A stretch of DNA of 64,000 bases from Humulus lupulus (taxonomy: Eukaryota; Streptophyta; Magnoliopsida; Rosales; Cannabaceae), in the NCBI RefSeq assembly GCF_963169125.1, contig NC_084798.1:198147481-198211480 (forward strand). The letters are read 5' to 3'. How positions within the stretch are numbered: the stretch's first letter is position 1; each line of letters begins with the position of its first letter. Both the position numbers and the translations under genes were made by a program. Below are positions 46,417 through 57,464 of the stretch, piece after piece. The notes under the pieces were generated by a model. The model had not been told where the DNA came from, searched no databases, and was given only the letters and a program-made list of their open reading frames with translations.

Positions 46417-48125
46417 TCAGACATTCTCTCTTGTCATGGCCTCAAATGGGTCGGTGCACTAATATGTTGAGTTCAAGAGCCCAAGGAAAGAAGTAGATAT
46501 GCTCTGGGTGAAGCTGGCCAGAAAAGGAAACTCAAGCTCGTAGCTTGGAGTCAGTGCATATACAAGTCAGGGCACTCCTGTCCTTTAAGGATTACTTTAG
46601 GAAGTTTACCGATTGGATCGGTATTGCTCCCTTTTAGCTACAATCTAACTCATACTGAGTCTTAGAGGCATTGAGGCGCTTTATCATGAGATGAAGTGGA
46701 AATGACCCTTGCCTTATGAGATTTTATATCATTTCTTCTTGAAGAGCAACCCCACACGGGCCAAGGGTGGAGATGGATTATACTATCTTTCAAGCTGGCC
46801 CCGAGAAAAGCGGTTGTTCGAAGACATTCCTAACCACCCTCCAAACTTCAAGACCCAATTCTTTTGGACGAATGGTCTCAACCCGTCCAATTTCTATTCA
46901 TTCCAACATCCTTGTAAGTCTTGTCTTTGCCTTTTTCGAGCTTAATTTTTTTTTCTTTTTCTTAATCTCGACTAGTTATATTTTTACTGTTATACAACCA
47001 ATTATGATCGTCCTACGCCGACCAAGGAGATGAGGGATCATCGAAACAAAATCCTAAAGTTCCTATATAGCTGACGATCTATTCATTACCTCATTCATGA
47101 GGATAAGCTCCGCCTATACGGTCTCCTTAGCGAAGGCGAGTCTACAGATGATGTCGGGACTCAAAAGTAATCGAGATGGGAAGACGTACCAATCCCTACT
47201 CCTAAACCCTCTTCAAAGAAGAGGTTGAGCTTGAGAACCTCCGACCCTTCCCCTGACAGACCTCCATTCTCAAGAAATGAGGCTCAAGACGAGGCTTCTC
47301 TTGGCCCGTTTGATGGAGGTAAGGTAATCCTAGACACGTCTTTCTGGTCCCCCACCCTTCTTGGGCGAGAACCAAATGTGTTAGTCTCCTTTAACAATCC
47401 CTAGAATAATTTTATGATCTAGTCAGAGGTAGATTTTAAGGTTCATAGAGAAGGCAGTTGGTTATCCATGTACAGTATATGCAAAGTGTGGGAAGGTATA
47501 GGATTCCAGTATGGCTCGAATGAGTGGAGAGAGTTGTCTGAGTTGTCACCCACATTCTGAGGTAAGGAATCTAGTCCTAGTGTTATTGATTTATCTTCAA
47601 AGGACCTAGATATTTCTTGGACTTTTAGTTCAAGTCAAGATGAATCTTCCTGCTAGGTCTCCTTTCTAATATTACTTTCCTGTTTCAAATACAAGTAGTT
47701 GAGTACTAATGTATTTCTTCCTTTTGCATGTGAGATGGATTCTGATCTCGAGAATCTCCTTAGCCAACCTACCATCTTGAAGGGTTCAAAATGGGGCCGA
47801 GTATCTTTAAAGACCACCACGGTTTCGAAGATACTCAAAAAGTCTGAGACTAATCCTTCCTACAACCCCAGATCTTCCTGTTGCTTCCTCAGATTCTGCC
47901 ACTATTCCTTTGGTGGACCCTGTTTCTTTAACACATGTTACAACCCCAACTCTTTCAAGCTTGACTGCTTCTCCTCCTCATGCTCCTGAGAAAACTGCCA
48001 GCAAAGGAAAGAAAGTCCACTTTGCTCACACACTGATATCATCCCAAAAATGCACTATATCTCCACACAAGCCTGAATTCATAGTTGAAAACGAGGTTGG
48101 CACCTCTGGCATCGAGCTTGGTTAA
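46417..48125 (+). pseudogene. Antisense-gene relic of the second Tat element (gypsy-type transposon domain, PF04195-like)
   Basis: An ATG at 46436 opens MASNGSVH and then a stop. The best conserved part (about 46760-46910) reads GDGLYYLSSWPREKRLF and NFKTQFFWTNGLNP, typical of the putative gypsy-type transposon domain found in plant proteins and in antisense genes of Tat elements. TTGTAAGTC at 46911-46919 looks like a splice donor. Later fragments (47699-48125) are Ser/Pro/Thr-rich linkers with frameshifts. It is plus-strand, opposite to the 3' LTR at 28351, and its promoter region was carried away by the gypsy insertion. Assignment rests on the one conserved block. Confidence 0.55.
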
Positions 48126-48189
48126 GAGGCCCTTACCTGCGTGGGAGGTTTCTACAACAATCTTCAAGGTCCCCACTTGGAGTTCTTGA

Positions 48190-48700
48190 GAGGTTGTGAC
48201 GATGCCACAGTTGAGATTGGTTAAATATAATGGTTAAGATGTTTACACGTTGAGATGCAAAACACTTAACAGTTTTCTCTTAAGGAGAATTGAAAATATG
48301 AGCTTGTGTAGAAGGCATCTAAAAGTGACTTTTATGGGTCCAAAGTGATACAATGGGGTATCCAAACATTCCCAAAAATTTTGGGAACATTTGGAGGTGT
48401 TTTGAGACAAGTCTTGGAGTGCCAAATCAGAGACATTGACAATGTGTTGCCTCACGTCACCTGGTGCCAGGCGATGCATCGCCTGGGCTGTTACGGGTGT
48501 CCATACATAAAATGCTCTAATCCTATTGGTTAGACTAATGATGATGCATACACTATAAATATGGGTTGTTATAACTGTAAAGATTGATCACACTTTCCAA
48601 CTCTCTCTCTAACCTCTCCCCCTCTCTCTCTCTCTAGCTCTCAAAGACCAAAATTTTCTCCAAGAAACTCATCAAGCTTTGCTTGAGTTGCATGAGTTTT
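48190..48700 (+). repeat. Left part of a copia-type LTR (element 3)
   Basis: Contains the TATA-like CACTATAAATATGGG near 48549 followed by a CT-rich leader (CTCTCTCTCTAAC...). It holds the 20-bp perfect palindrome at 48467-48486. It continues at 50621 after the solo LTR. Its start is approximate. Confidence 0.55.
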
Positions 48701-50620
48701 TGTAGAGTCCAAGAACTTTACTTAGCTAATTGTTTAGTAGTATTATAGTATGTTTAGTATTATCTTTGTTACTGTGGATTTTTGGTTCAGACCGGGAATT
48801 ATTTGGACACTCATAGTAGTACTTATAGATTTTATAAGTTTAACCTATAGTTTAAGAATATTAAGTATAACCTAAGGTTTGATTATATGACTGATAATTA
48901 AGGATTATATTTATTATATTATAAGGTTTAGACATCAACCAATAGGATTTTAAGCACATGTTATGAATGGTGATTAAGGATTAAGTATTTTTGAGGATTA
49001 AATTTAATAAGGAGTAAAGTTTGAATGTTATAGGGTCAGTCAACAGCTTTGAATACGTTGAGGGCTTAGTCAAGGCTGTTTACTCCATTCAAATTTAGCT
49101 AAAAATGTGTAATTTCGTGTTTAATTATTCAGCGTGTGCCGATATATCGCAGCTATAGGGGGCGATATATCGCAGCACGTAGATACGGAAAACACGAGAC
49201 GATGCACGGTCGCCTCGGGCATACTAGCCCAGGCGATATATCGCCTACAGGGGGCGATATATCGCCTCCTCCAGCATGAATTCAAACTCTTTTGAATTCT
49301 TTTCCTTTCAGCCATTCAAACTTCTTCAAAAGTCCAGCATCTTTTGAACGAGTCTTCAGCCTCTGCTGAACGATTATTCAAATGATTTTCACCTAAAAAG
49401 CCATTATTTTTATTCAAGTAAAATCAAGATACTTTCTTTCCCAAGCTCTATAAATAGGACCTAGTACCCAGCCATTATTCACCTTTTGCTCTAAGTTCAG
49501 AAGCTGCTAGTGTTAAGTGAGTGTGAGAGTGTAAACACCTGGTTTGGGAAAATCATAAGCTTAAACATCATAAGCTTATCAAACACTTTGGGAAGTGAGG
49601 TTCTATAGTATTTCGGTTGAGGAGTAGATTGGTCTTTCAAGTCTTTGAGGTAACCAAAACTCTAGTTCATTTCTGTATTATGTTATTTTCTTATCATAGT
49701 CTTGTACTCAATCTCTAACCTTAATCTTCATTTTGGTTAGGGAATCTAAGTTCTTGAGCACGTAAGTTTCGGTAAGCATGTTTCTCAAATGGTTTAGTCT
49801 TTCCATCCCTTTCATTTCATCTCCTTTCTTCTTTAGACTCACTCTTTCTTATGGTTTTAGGAGTGTTCCAAAAAAGTCCCAACTCATTCCACATATCCCG
49901 GTAACTTTGGTAAGGAAAATAGGCTAGAATCTATATGTTTATGTTTATGTTATTTTATGTGTTATGTTATGAAACATGCTATGAATTATGTTATGAATGT
50001 GTATGTTTGTAGGCTTGGGCTTATGCCCTATTTGACTAACAAGACCCCAAAAAGGTTATGGGCATATGCCCACTTAGCTAGTGGGACCCCACTAATCTCA
50101 TGGGCATAAGATTGTTTAGTCTATGGGACCCCAAGTAATAATGGCCATTATAATAAGTGTATGTATTATGTGTTATGATATGTCTTTACGTTTATTATGA
50201 AGTTTATGTTTATGACTATGTGTTAGATTTTCCTTGCTGGGCATTAGGCTCATTCCTTTCTGTTTTATGTGCAGGAAAATAAGCTTTAGAGGCGGTAAGA
50301 TTCGTGACGCTTAGAGGATGTGTATCGATGGTGAATGGAGTCAAGGGGCCGAGCGTTATTCGATTCGAGGATGTAGTCTTGTTTATGTTTTTTATGGTTT
50401 TAAATGTATTTTCCGCATTTTCTATGTAACTCTTTTTACTTTAAGTTATTTTTGTTTTAAAGACAATGGGTACCCATATCCTACTTATTATTTATGAAAG
50501 TAACCTTTGTTTCTACAAGTTTATAACAAATTATGGTATTTTCACAAATGTATGTTTTAGTAAGAATTTGTATGTATAGTTCGATAATGGTCCAAGAGTC
50601 TAGATTAGTGGGTCATTACA
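48701..50620 (+). repeat. Solo LTR, family D copy 3, opposite orientation (TSD GTTTT)
   Basis: TGTAGAG at 48701 and CATTACA ending at 50620, 1,920 bp, duplication GTTTT at 48696-48700 and 50621-50625. CTATAAATAG at 49447-49456 is the TATA box on plus. The island 49136-49268 contains two GGCGATATATCGCC palindromes and further GCGATATATCGC versions. Units with ATGGGCATA are repeated at 50020-50130. Confidence 0.93.
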
Positions 50621-51040
50621 GTTTTAAAGCTTGTTAAATCCCAAATCTCATTCTACTTAGTTGAAGCTTCAAGCAATTGGGAACGCTTGGAATAGACATT
50701 TTGGACAACAATATTCTTATTGTATATGAGCCTTAGAAGTTCCCCAACTTTCTTTTGTGTTACTCTATTGTGTTTACATTGTTAGTATTGATGATTAAAT
50801 GAATCATCATTTAATCATTTAGTTTCTTATATTCAAGATTCACATTCATATCATGAACATGTTTCTTCAATTATCAAGAATTGCATTCAAACATTGAATT
50901 TGGATTTTTATTAACATCTATGGTTTGGAATATTGAATTATTCCCATTATTCATTGTTGATTTGCAAAGTGTAAAGCCATATATTCCAAACAATCAAAAT
51001 CTCTATTTCTAATTACTTTCATTTTTATGTTTTGCATAAT
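50621..51040 (+). repeat. Right part of the element 3 LTR arm; inverted match to 53325-53825
   Basis: Together with 48660-48700 this is the reverse complement of 53325-53825, for example GGCTTGTTAAATTCCAAATC in the far arm read on minus against AGCTTGTTAAATCCCAAATC here. It ends just before the ATG of the gag-like frame at 51046. Confidence 0.8.
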
Positions 51041-51045
51041 CAACA

Positions 51046-51862
51046 ATGAGGGAAATTGGTTCATCTTCTACAACCTTCAAGTCCTTGTTTCAAGATTTGG
51101 TTTGTGTTGAACACATATCCATGAAAGATCAAAGAAAGTTACATTTGGAAATGTTCTCATGTATGAGGATATGGATTAAAAGTCTTCATCAACAAAGGAT
51201 AAGATAACTCAATGGGATTATATACTTAAGGAGATTAGTATCATCAAATTCTTTATTTCTAAATGTGTATTTTCAAGAATTTGAATGAAATGTGTTTGAT
51301 GCCATATTTTTGTGAGTTTGAGATTATTGTTTATGTTGATAGTGTAATGATGAATGTTAATAAACAATTCAAGGGTTATTGTTATACTTGTTTTGTTTGT
51401 AAAATTATTGATCATCATGTGAGATATGGTACTTGTAAAATTAACCATAAAAAGATTAGGTTTAAGGCAATTGATGTCGAGATCATTGCACTTTTAAATG
51501 AAATTATTTTGGTCACTCTTATTGATGATGAGATCTTTGTGACTTTGATTAAGTTTAATGCATTTAATGAGGAATGCATTGTAACCCTAATTGAGAATAA
51601 TACATTCGATGAGGAATGTATGATAACCATAAAGAGAATTGACATAGTTCATGCATGTAGTGATGAGACTAATGTAACCTTAAGAGAAGGTGAACATGTC
51701 AATGGAATTGATGGTGAGATAATTACAAAAGAAAGTGAAGATACTAAGGTCAATGCATTTGATGTTGAGATCATTGCAAACTTAAGTAAAGCTACCAACG
51801 ACAATGTAATTTGTGTTGAAATCATTGCAACCTTATATGAAGTTAATGCAACCCAAGGATAG
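51046..51862 (+). pseudogene. copia element 3 gag relic with internal peptide repeats
   Basis: Starts MREIGSSSTTFKSLFQDLV and breaks after about 55 codons. An open frame at 51263-51862 (199 codons) has a degenerate zinc knuckle (CFVCKIIDHHVRYGTC, spacing off by two) and then several ~20-residue repeats around [A/F]DVEIIA.L and EECI/MVT. Such repeats are not a usual gag feature. No protease motif survives. Confidence 0.6.
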
Positions 51863-52039
51863 GTGCAAGGATGGTGGTATGATATTTGTGCCACCATTCA
51901 TGCAACCTATGATAAAAATCTTTAAGAATTTTTTTTTAAAGTTCAAAGGTGGGACTTGAAGTCCAAATGGGATATGAAAAGAAATCCAAGGTATTTGGAA
52001 GGGGCTCATTGATGTTTTCTTCCCTAATGGAAAGAAAGT

Positions 52040-53330
52040 GACCCTAATTAGTTTTTTCTATGTTACTGATATGACTAGAAACATTGCGAGTAGAAGTCTA
52101 TTGAGTAAATTCGATATCAAAAATGGAGTTTGAATTCAGTAAACTCAATTTGACTAAACTGGACACTTTTGTGGGAAATGGATATACATGTGATGGAATG
52201 ATCAAACTATGTACTCTTGATAGTGACAATAATGATATGAAATCTAAATCTTGCAATGTGGTTAATTTAAATTCTATTACTTTGTGGCATAATAGACTTG
52301 CTCATATAGGTTATATAACAATTAAAAGAATTGCTAAATGTGGATTGATTAATTGTGATCTGAATGAGCATGATAAATGTGAATTATATGTTAAATAAAA
52401 AATGGTAAGGAAACATTTTCCAAGTGTTGATAGATTTTCAAACTTGCTAGATTTAATACATAGTGATTTAGGTGAATTGAATAGCATGCTGACTAGAGGA
52501 GGAAATAAATACTTCATGAATTTTATAGATTGATTGCTCTAGATATACTTATGTGTATTTGTTTAAGAGTAAGGATGAGACATTTAATGCATTTAAAATC
52601 TATAAAGCTGAAGCAGAAAATCAATTGGAAAGGAAAATAAAGACTCTTAGAAGTGATAGAGGTGTTGAATACTTTTCAAATTATTTCAATGTGTTTTGTG
52701 AACAACATGTCATTATACATGAATACACTCCATCATACACTCCACAACAAAACGGAATAGCTGAAAGAAAGAATAGGACTTATCGTGAGATGATTAACTC
52801 TATGATTTTACATGCTAAATTGTGTTATAATTTGTGGGGTGATGCTTTGCTTGTTGCATGTCATATATTGAATCAAATTCCTATGAAAAAGAACAATGTG
52901 TCTCCATATGAGTTATGGAGAGGGAAGAAGCCTAACCTAGACTATCTTAAAGTGTGGGGGTGCCTTGCTTATTGTAAGAGCACGGAGCCTAAAAGAACCA
53001 AGTTGGGACCAAGGTCCGTAAAGTGTGCATTTGTAGGCTATGCCTCAAATAGCAAGGCGTATAGACTATTGGACTTGGAGTCTAATATGATAATTTAATC
53101 AAGATAAGTGGAGTTCTTGGAGAATATGCTATATTGTGATAGCAACTCTCAAGAACCCACAGGTGTTGGAGAATCTCTTAAGAGAAAGATCCAAAGGTTG
53201 ATGAGCAACCAATATTGCCTCGGAGAAGCCAAAGGCTTGAAGAGTAGGGGTCAATTGAGAAATGTTCTCAAGTAGAGATACTCTACGGTAAACTTGAAGA
53301 AGTCACGTGAAAATTTACTATGATTATTCA
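52040..53330 (+). pseudogene. copia element 3 pol relic: GAG-pre-integrase and integrase, no reverse transcriptase
   Basis: 52040-52120 gives YVTDMTRNIASRSLLSKFDIK, the protease-integrase linker of copia. 52123-52398 holds LWHNRLAHIGYITIKRIAKCG with HDKCELYVK. After a TAA and a frameshift, 52553-53098 is an integrase core: LRSDRGVEYFSNYF, YTPQQNGIAERKNRT, then PYELWRGKKPNLDYLKVWGC and VGYASNSKAYR. The frame then decays. Reverse transcriptase and RNase H are absent: by about 53330 the sequence has become the inverted LTR arm. Confidence 0.88.
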
Positions 53331-53825
53331 AGTTGAGGAATATCCCAATACTTTGTTGGGAATATATGGCTTTATACTTTGCAAATCAACAATTAATAAT
53401 GGAAATAGTTCAATATTTGAAACCCTAATCACTAAGCAAGAACCTTATTCAAAGCATGAATATAAATCTTGATAATCAAATAAACATGTTCATAATATGA
53501 ATGTCAATCTTGAATATAAAAAAACTAAATGATTAAATGATGATAAGATGAACTTAGATACATTTAATCATCAATACTAACAATGTAAACACAATAGAAT
53601 GACAAAATACAAGATTAGGGTTAGAGAGATACAACCTTTTTTTTTTAGCAACTTGAATTTTCAAACTTGGGGAACTTCTAAGGCTTATACACAAGAAGAA
53701 TATTGTTGTCAAAAATATCTATTCCAAGTATTCTCTTATTGCTTGAAGCTTTAACTAAGTAGAATGAGATTTGGAATTTAACAAGCCTTAAAACTCATGC
53801 AAGTCAAGCAATGCTTGATGAGTTT
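53325..53825 (-). repeat. Inverted LTR arm of copia element 3
   Basis: Reverse complement of 48660-48700 plus 50621-51010, with scattered substitutions. A normal 3' LTR would be a direct repeat, so this is a rearranged end. It is cut at 53825 by the next gypsy LTR. Confidence 0.8.
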
Positions 53826-54897
53826 TGTAACATCCCAAATTTGATAATCAAGCTTAGTGCCTTTATTAGTGTGCCAGGAGGGCATAAGTGGATATTATGT
53901 GCATGTTTATGATTATATGCATGATTATGTGAATTATGTGAGTTATATTATGATATGACTATTATAGCATGTTTAGGTGTATTGAGCATGCATGTGGGCT
54001 CGCTTCTTATTAGAAGGGCATTTTTGTAATTTTGACCCATTGAGGGTATATTTGTAAATATATGTGATTTATGATTGAGACCACATTATTATGTGGATAT
54101 ATTTCGGTTAATCGGCACGAGACGAGCCCAATGAGCAAGTTAGCAAAAAGGACACAACGGGATTAAATACCTGGCTCAGGGTGAGCCTATGGGGTATTTT
54201 AGTAATTTAGTACATTACCGGGATTTATCGGGTAATGGGAATTGTTTGGTGCTCATTTGGGAAAATTGGAATAAATTGAGAAATATGATGTTAATTGAGG
54301 ATTAGTGGGAATTCGTGGAAAAAGACTAAAATGCCGTTAGGCTTAACCTTGAGGGTTAAGAGGGAGTGAGGGCAAATTGGTCTTTTCACCAATTGGTAGG
54401 AAACTGTGACTAATCTTTGGCATCCACGTTTTTGGGTCATTACCTATACACTAAGTCTTCTTTTTTTCTCCTTTGGAACTATCTTGAAGACTATTTGGCG
54501 GAGGGTAGCAAACCAAGCATGGAGATTGAAGTAATTGAGGAATTGAGCTGGAAGTGGGAGTGTTAGCAGCTGCTAGTCCACCCTAACTCTTAGGGAATTC
54601 GGACTCCACCTCTGAGGTAAGCCTTTAATGGTTCTTGAGTGTTGTTTTTGGGGGTTTCTTGATATTCTTGAGTATATATGCATTTTTTAATTTTCAAATT
54701 CGTATTTTGTGCCCTTAATGTTGTTTAAAGGTTGGATAGATAGTTGAATTGGTTTATAAACTGATTTAGAGGCTGGTATAAGGTCTGGGTTTTGGGTTTG
54801 GGCTTTGAATTCATGAATTGGAGAAAAGCTTGAGTTTCAAGAACTCAAAATGTGATTCTTGGCATTTATGGTATTCTGAGTGCTTTGAGGTTGTTTG
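53826..54897 (+). repeat. Gypsy LTR fragment, plus orientation
   Basis: Starts TGTAACATCCCAAATTTGAT, which aligns with the minus-strand start of the LTR 43594-46416 (TGTAACGTCCCAAATTACCT). It shares GTGAGTTATATTATGATATG, then CATGTTTAGGTGTATTGA, then GTGGATATATTT. Its end is hidden by the copia LTR at 54898. Confidence 0.75.
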
Positions 54898-56584
54898 TGT
54901 TGGGAATTGCACCCTTAAAGCAATTGTAGTAGACAATGATTTTAATGAAATAAATTAATGAATTGAATTATTGTATATATGTAGCTTATGTATTATATTA
55001 TTGCTAATAATATTTAAATATCAGAAAATTTCCAAGTTCATATATGTTGTCTCAATCTCATATTGGTATGAGAAGATCGAGGTTGAGATAATAAACTTAA
55101 GTAATGCGCAATAAAATAAAGTTATGGAATCGTTATATTAATTACTGCTAGTACGATCCACTAGTATTATGAATACATGTGACATAGATCTGGGTTACTA
55201 GTGTAGTATGACACTTTAGTGGATGTACTTTACATGCTGAGAGTATGTAGAACTGGACCAGATGTGCTTTAATAATACTTGTTTAAATACCATTTCGTAC
55301 TATTATAAAACACATCAACTGATGATCATATACAAACTGATCTTAATCCTGAAGTCACTATGAACTCCTATATATGTCATTTGATCCTTTGATTAATGCG
55401 TTACGGTTTGTCAGAATGACCAAGCTAAGAAATATTGTTTTGGGGACTCAATGATGTATATGGTTGGGGGCATAGCTTAACAGACATAAAATCTATACCT
55501 TCTTATAGATTGAATGATGATTCCCTATTGGGTTGGCTTTTGGAATTGAAAAGTTTATTGACGTCAAATTCATAATCAGATTATGAATTAACCTTCACTA
55601 TTAAAGTCAATGGTACAATAGGAATCAAGATATAATTAAAAAGGGTAAAACGATAATTTTATTCCCACTTAATTATGAATCATCAATAGAAGATTAATTT
55701 GTATGTAATGATTATATCAATGGACACTTTATGGTTACAATAAAGTACTCAGTAAATATATGTCTTTAATTCTCAAGAGTTCAGTCTCATATTTATAGTG
55801 GAATAATTATGAGATTAATAAATATGATTATTAAATCAAAGAGTGTTGGTTAATAATCTTTTATTTATTGGAGCTTGGAATTATTAGTCCATAGGTCCCC
55901 GGAGCGGCTCTATCAACCCTAATCAAGGTAAGAGTTGATACAAATGTTAAACTGTGAACGAGCTATTTGAGAAAATATTTATTCTTTGGGATAAATGTGC
56001 AATTATGTGATAATTGAGGTTGCACAATTTATTATTTCATTTGTGCAATTTTCGAAATTGTGAAGAAATAAAATAAATTGATTTTAATCAATTATTTTAT
56101 TTAAGTGTGAATAAATAATTATGGATAGTCAAAATTAGTTTTGATTATTATATTTATTTATTTAATAATAAGATGATAATGGAAATTTAGATTTTGAATT
56201 TTGAATTTTGAAATTTAATTTGTTATCTTTTCCTTAAAAAAATGATACCTTATTTGGATATCTAATTATTAAGTAATTAAAATAAAAAAAACAAAATCCC
56301 ATTTTTCAAGAATAGGGCACAAGCATAGGGCTTGGACTGCACTATGCGTGTGGCTCATCTGATGTTATCAGATATTGGTTTTTTTATTTTTAATTTTAAT
56401 TAATTAATAAAATATTTTAAAATGGGTTTTAAAATGGCATGTTAGATTTTTTTTTTCTATTATCATTATTATTATTATAAAAGATGATTGATTTTATTAT
56501 ATTATTATTATTATTATTATTGTTGTTGTTGTTGTTGTTGTTATTGTTATGGTAATAATGTTTACATATTCTATATAAGTCCTT
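54898..56584 (+). repeat. Copia-type LTR, plus orientation, right end not resolved
   Basis: Starts TGTTGGGAATTGCACCC. Interior blocks (AGGGTAAAACGATAATTTTA, TTTATTGGAGCTTGGAATTA, CATAGGTCCCC) match, in the same order, the minus strand of the copia LTRs 4977-6696 and 21455-23304, but this is a different family. No CA end with duplication was found before the MULE terminus at about 56585. It includes the microsatellite below. Confidence 0.65.
56497..56548. repeat. Compound (TTA)n(TTG)n microsatellite
   Basis: About eight ATT units followed by about eight GTT units. The 68-codon poly-Asn frame over it is an artefact. Confidence 0.9.
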
Positions 56585-56744
56585 GGCAAAATGGCCTATT
56601 TTTATAGTGCAATTTGCAATTTGGCCTAGTTTCAATAGTTTTTAGCTAAATCACCTCTTTTATTAATAAATTTTTTGTATTACCCATTTTACCCTTAAAA
56701 TAAAATAATAATAAATTAAAACAAAAACCCTAATAACTATCATC

Positions 56745-56905
56745 TTCTTCCTCTCACCCATCCACCCACACCCATCCACAACAACCCACTATCATCCCCC
56801 TCCGCCACCACCACCACCGGCGACCACTGCCCCTATCACCGGCGAACACTGCTCATCACCGGCTGCCGCCATTTCTCCACAAATCCGGCCACCACTCATT
56901 CAAAA
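56745..56905. other. C-rich subterminal tract of MULE 2
   Basis: CACC, CCGCC and CACCGGCGA runs inside AT-rich DNA, about 160 bp from the element start. Its placement and base make-up match the tract at 12880-13275 of MULE 1, though here it is on the transposase side. AAAGGTTGGTT at its end could be a splice donor. Confidence 0.45.
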
Positions 56906-57114
56906 GGTTGGTTTATAAAGTTTTTTTATATATAAAATATGAGATTTTTGATATTTTTTTTTGTAGATTTAAAATGAAAAATTATTGTTTTAGTATATTG
57001 AAAGTATAAGTAAGGATTTAGGTTTATTTCTGGAGTTTTATGGAGGTTAAAGCTTGAAAATCTGAAGAAAAAAAATTAATGCTGGTTTCGGCTATTTTCG
57101 AGATAGAGAAATCC

Positions 57115-57355
57115 AGAATTTTTTGACAGCTTGTCTAATTTTTCGACAAGGAGTCTAATATTTTAGACCAGTTGTCTAAATTTCAGACCAATAGTCATAT
57201 TTTTTCGACCACCTCTCAAATTTAGACAGGTAGTCTAATTTTTAGACAGGTCGTCATATATTTTCAACCACTTGTCGAATTTTTAGACTGGTTGTTGAAT
57301 TATCAGTTAGGATGTCTAATTTTCAGATAGGTTGTCGAATTTCTAGATTTTCAAC
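57115..57355. repeat. MULE 2 tandem array a (about 20-bp unit)
   Basis: Degenerate units of form TTTTAGACAGGTNGTCTAA / TTTCGACCACTTGTCGAA. The GACAGSNNGTC core recurs at 60105-60430 and 60935-61330. Confidence 0.85.
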
Positions 57356-57464
57356 TTGATTTTCATTTTTTTATATAACTTTTTAATCAAAGTAATACCA
57401 ATAATTTATATTTGTTTATTGTATTATTTTTTTCAGATGTCATTCAAAAATATTATGTGATGGG

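Noticed and set aside
56429..56635. Poly-Asn frame
   Set aside because: Translation of an (ATT/GTT) microsatellite.
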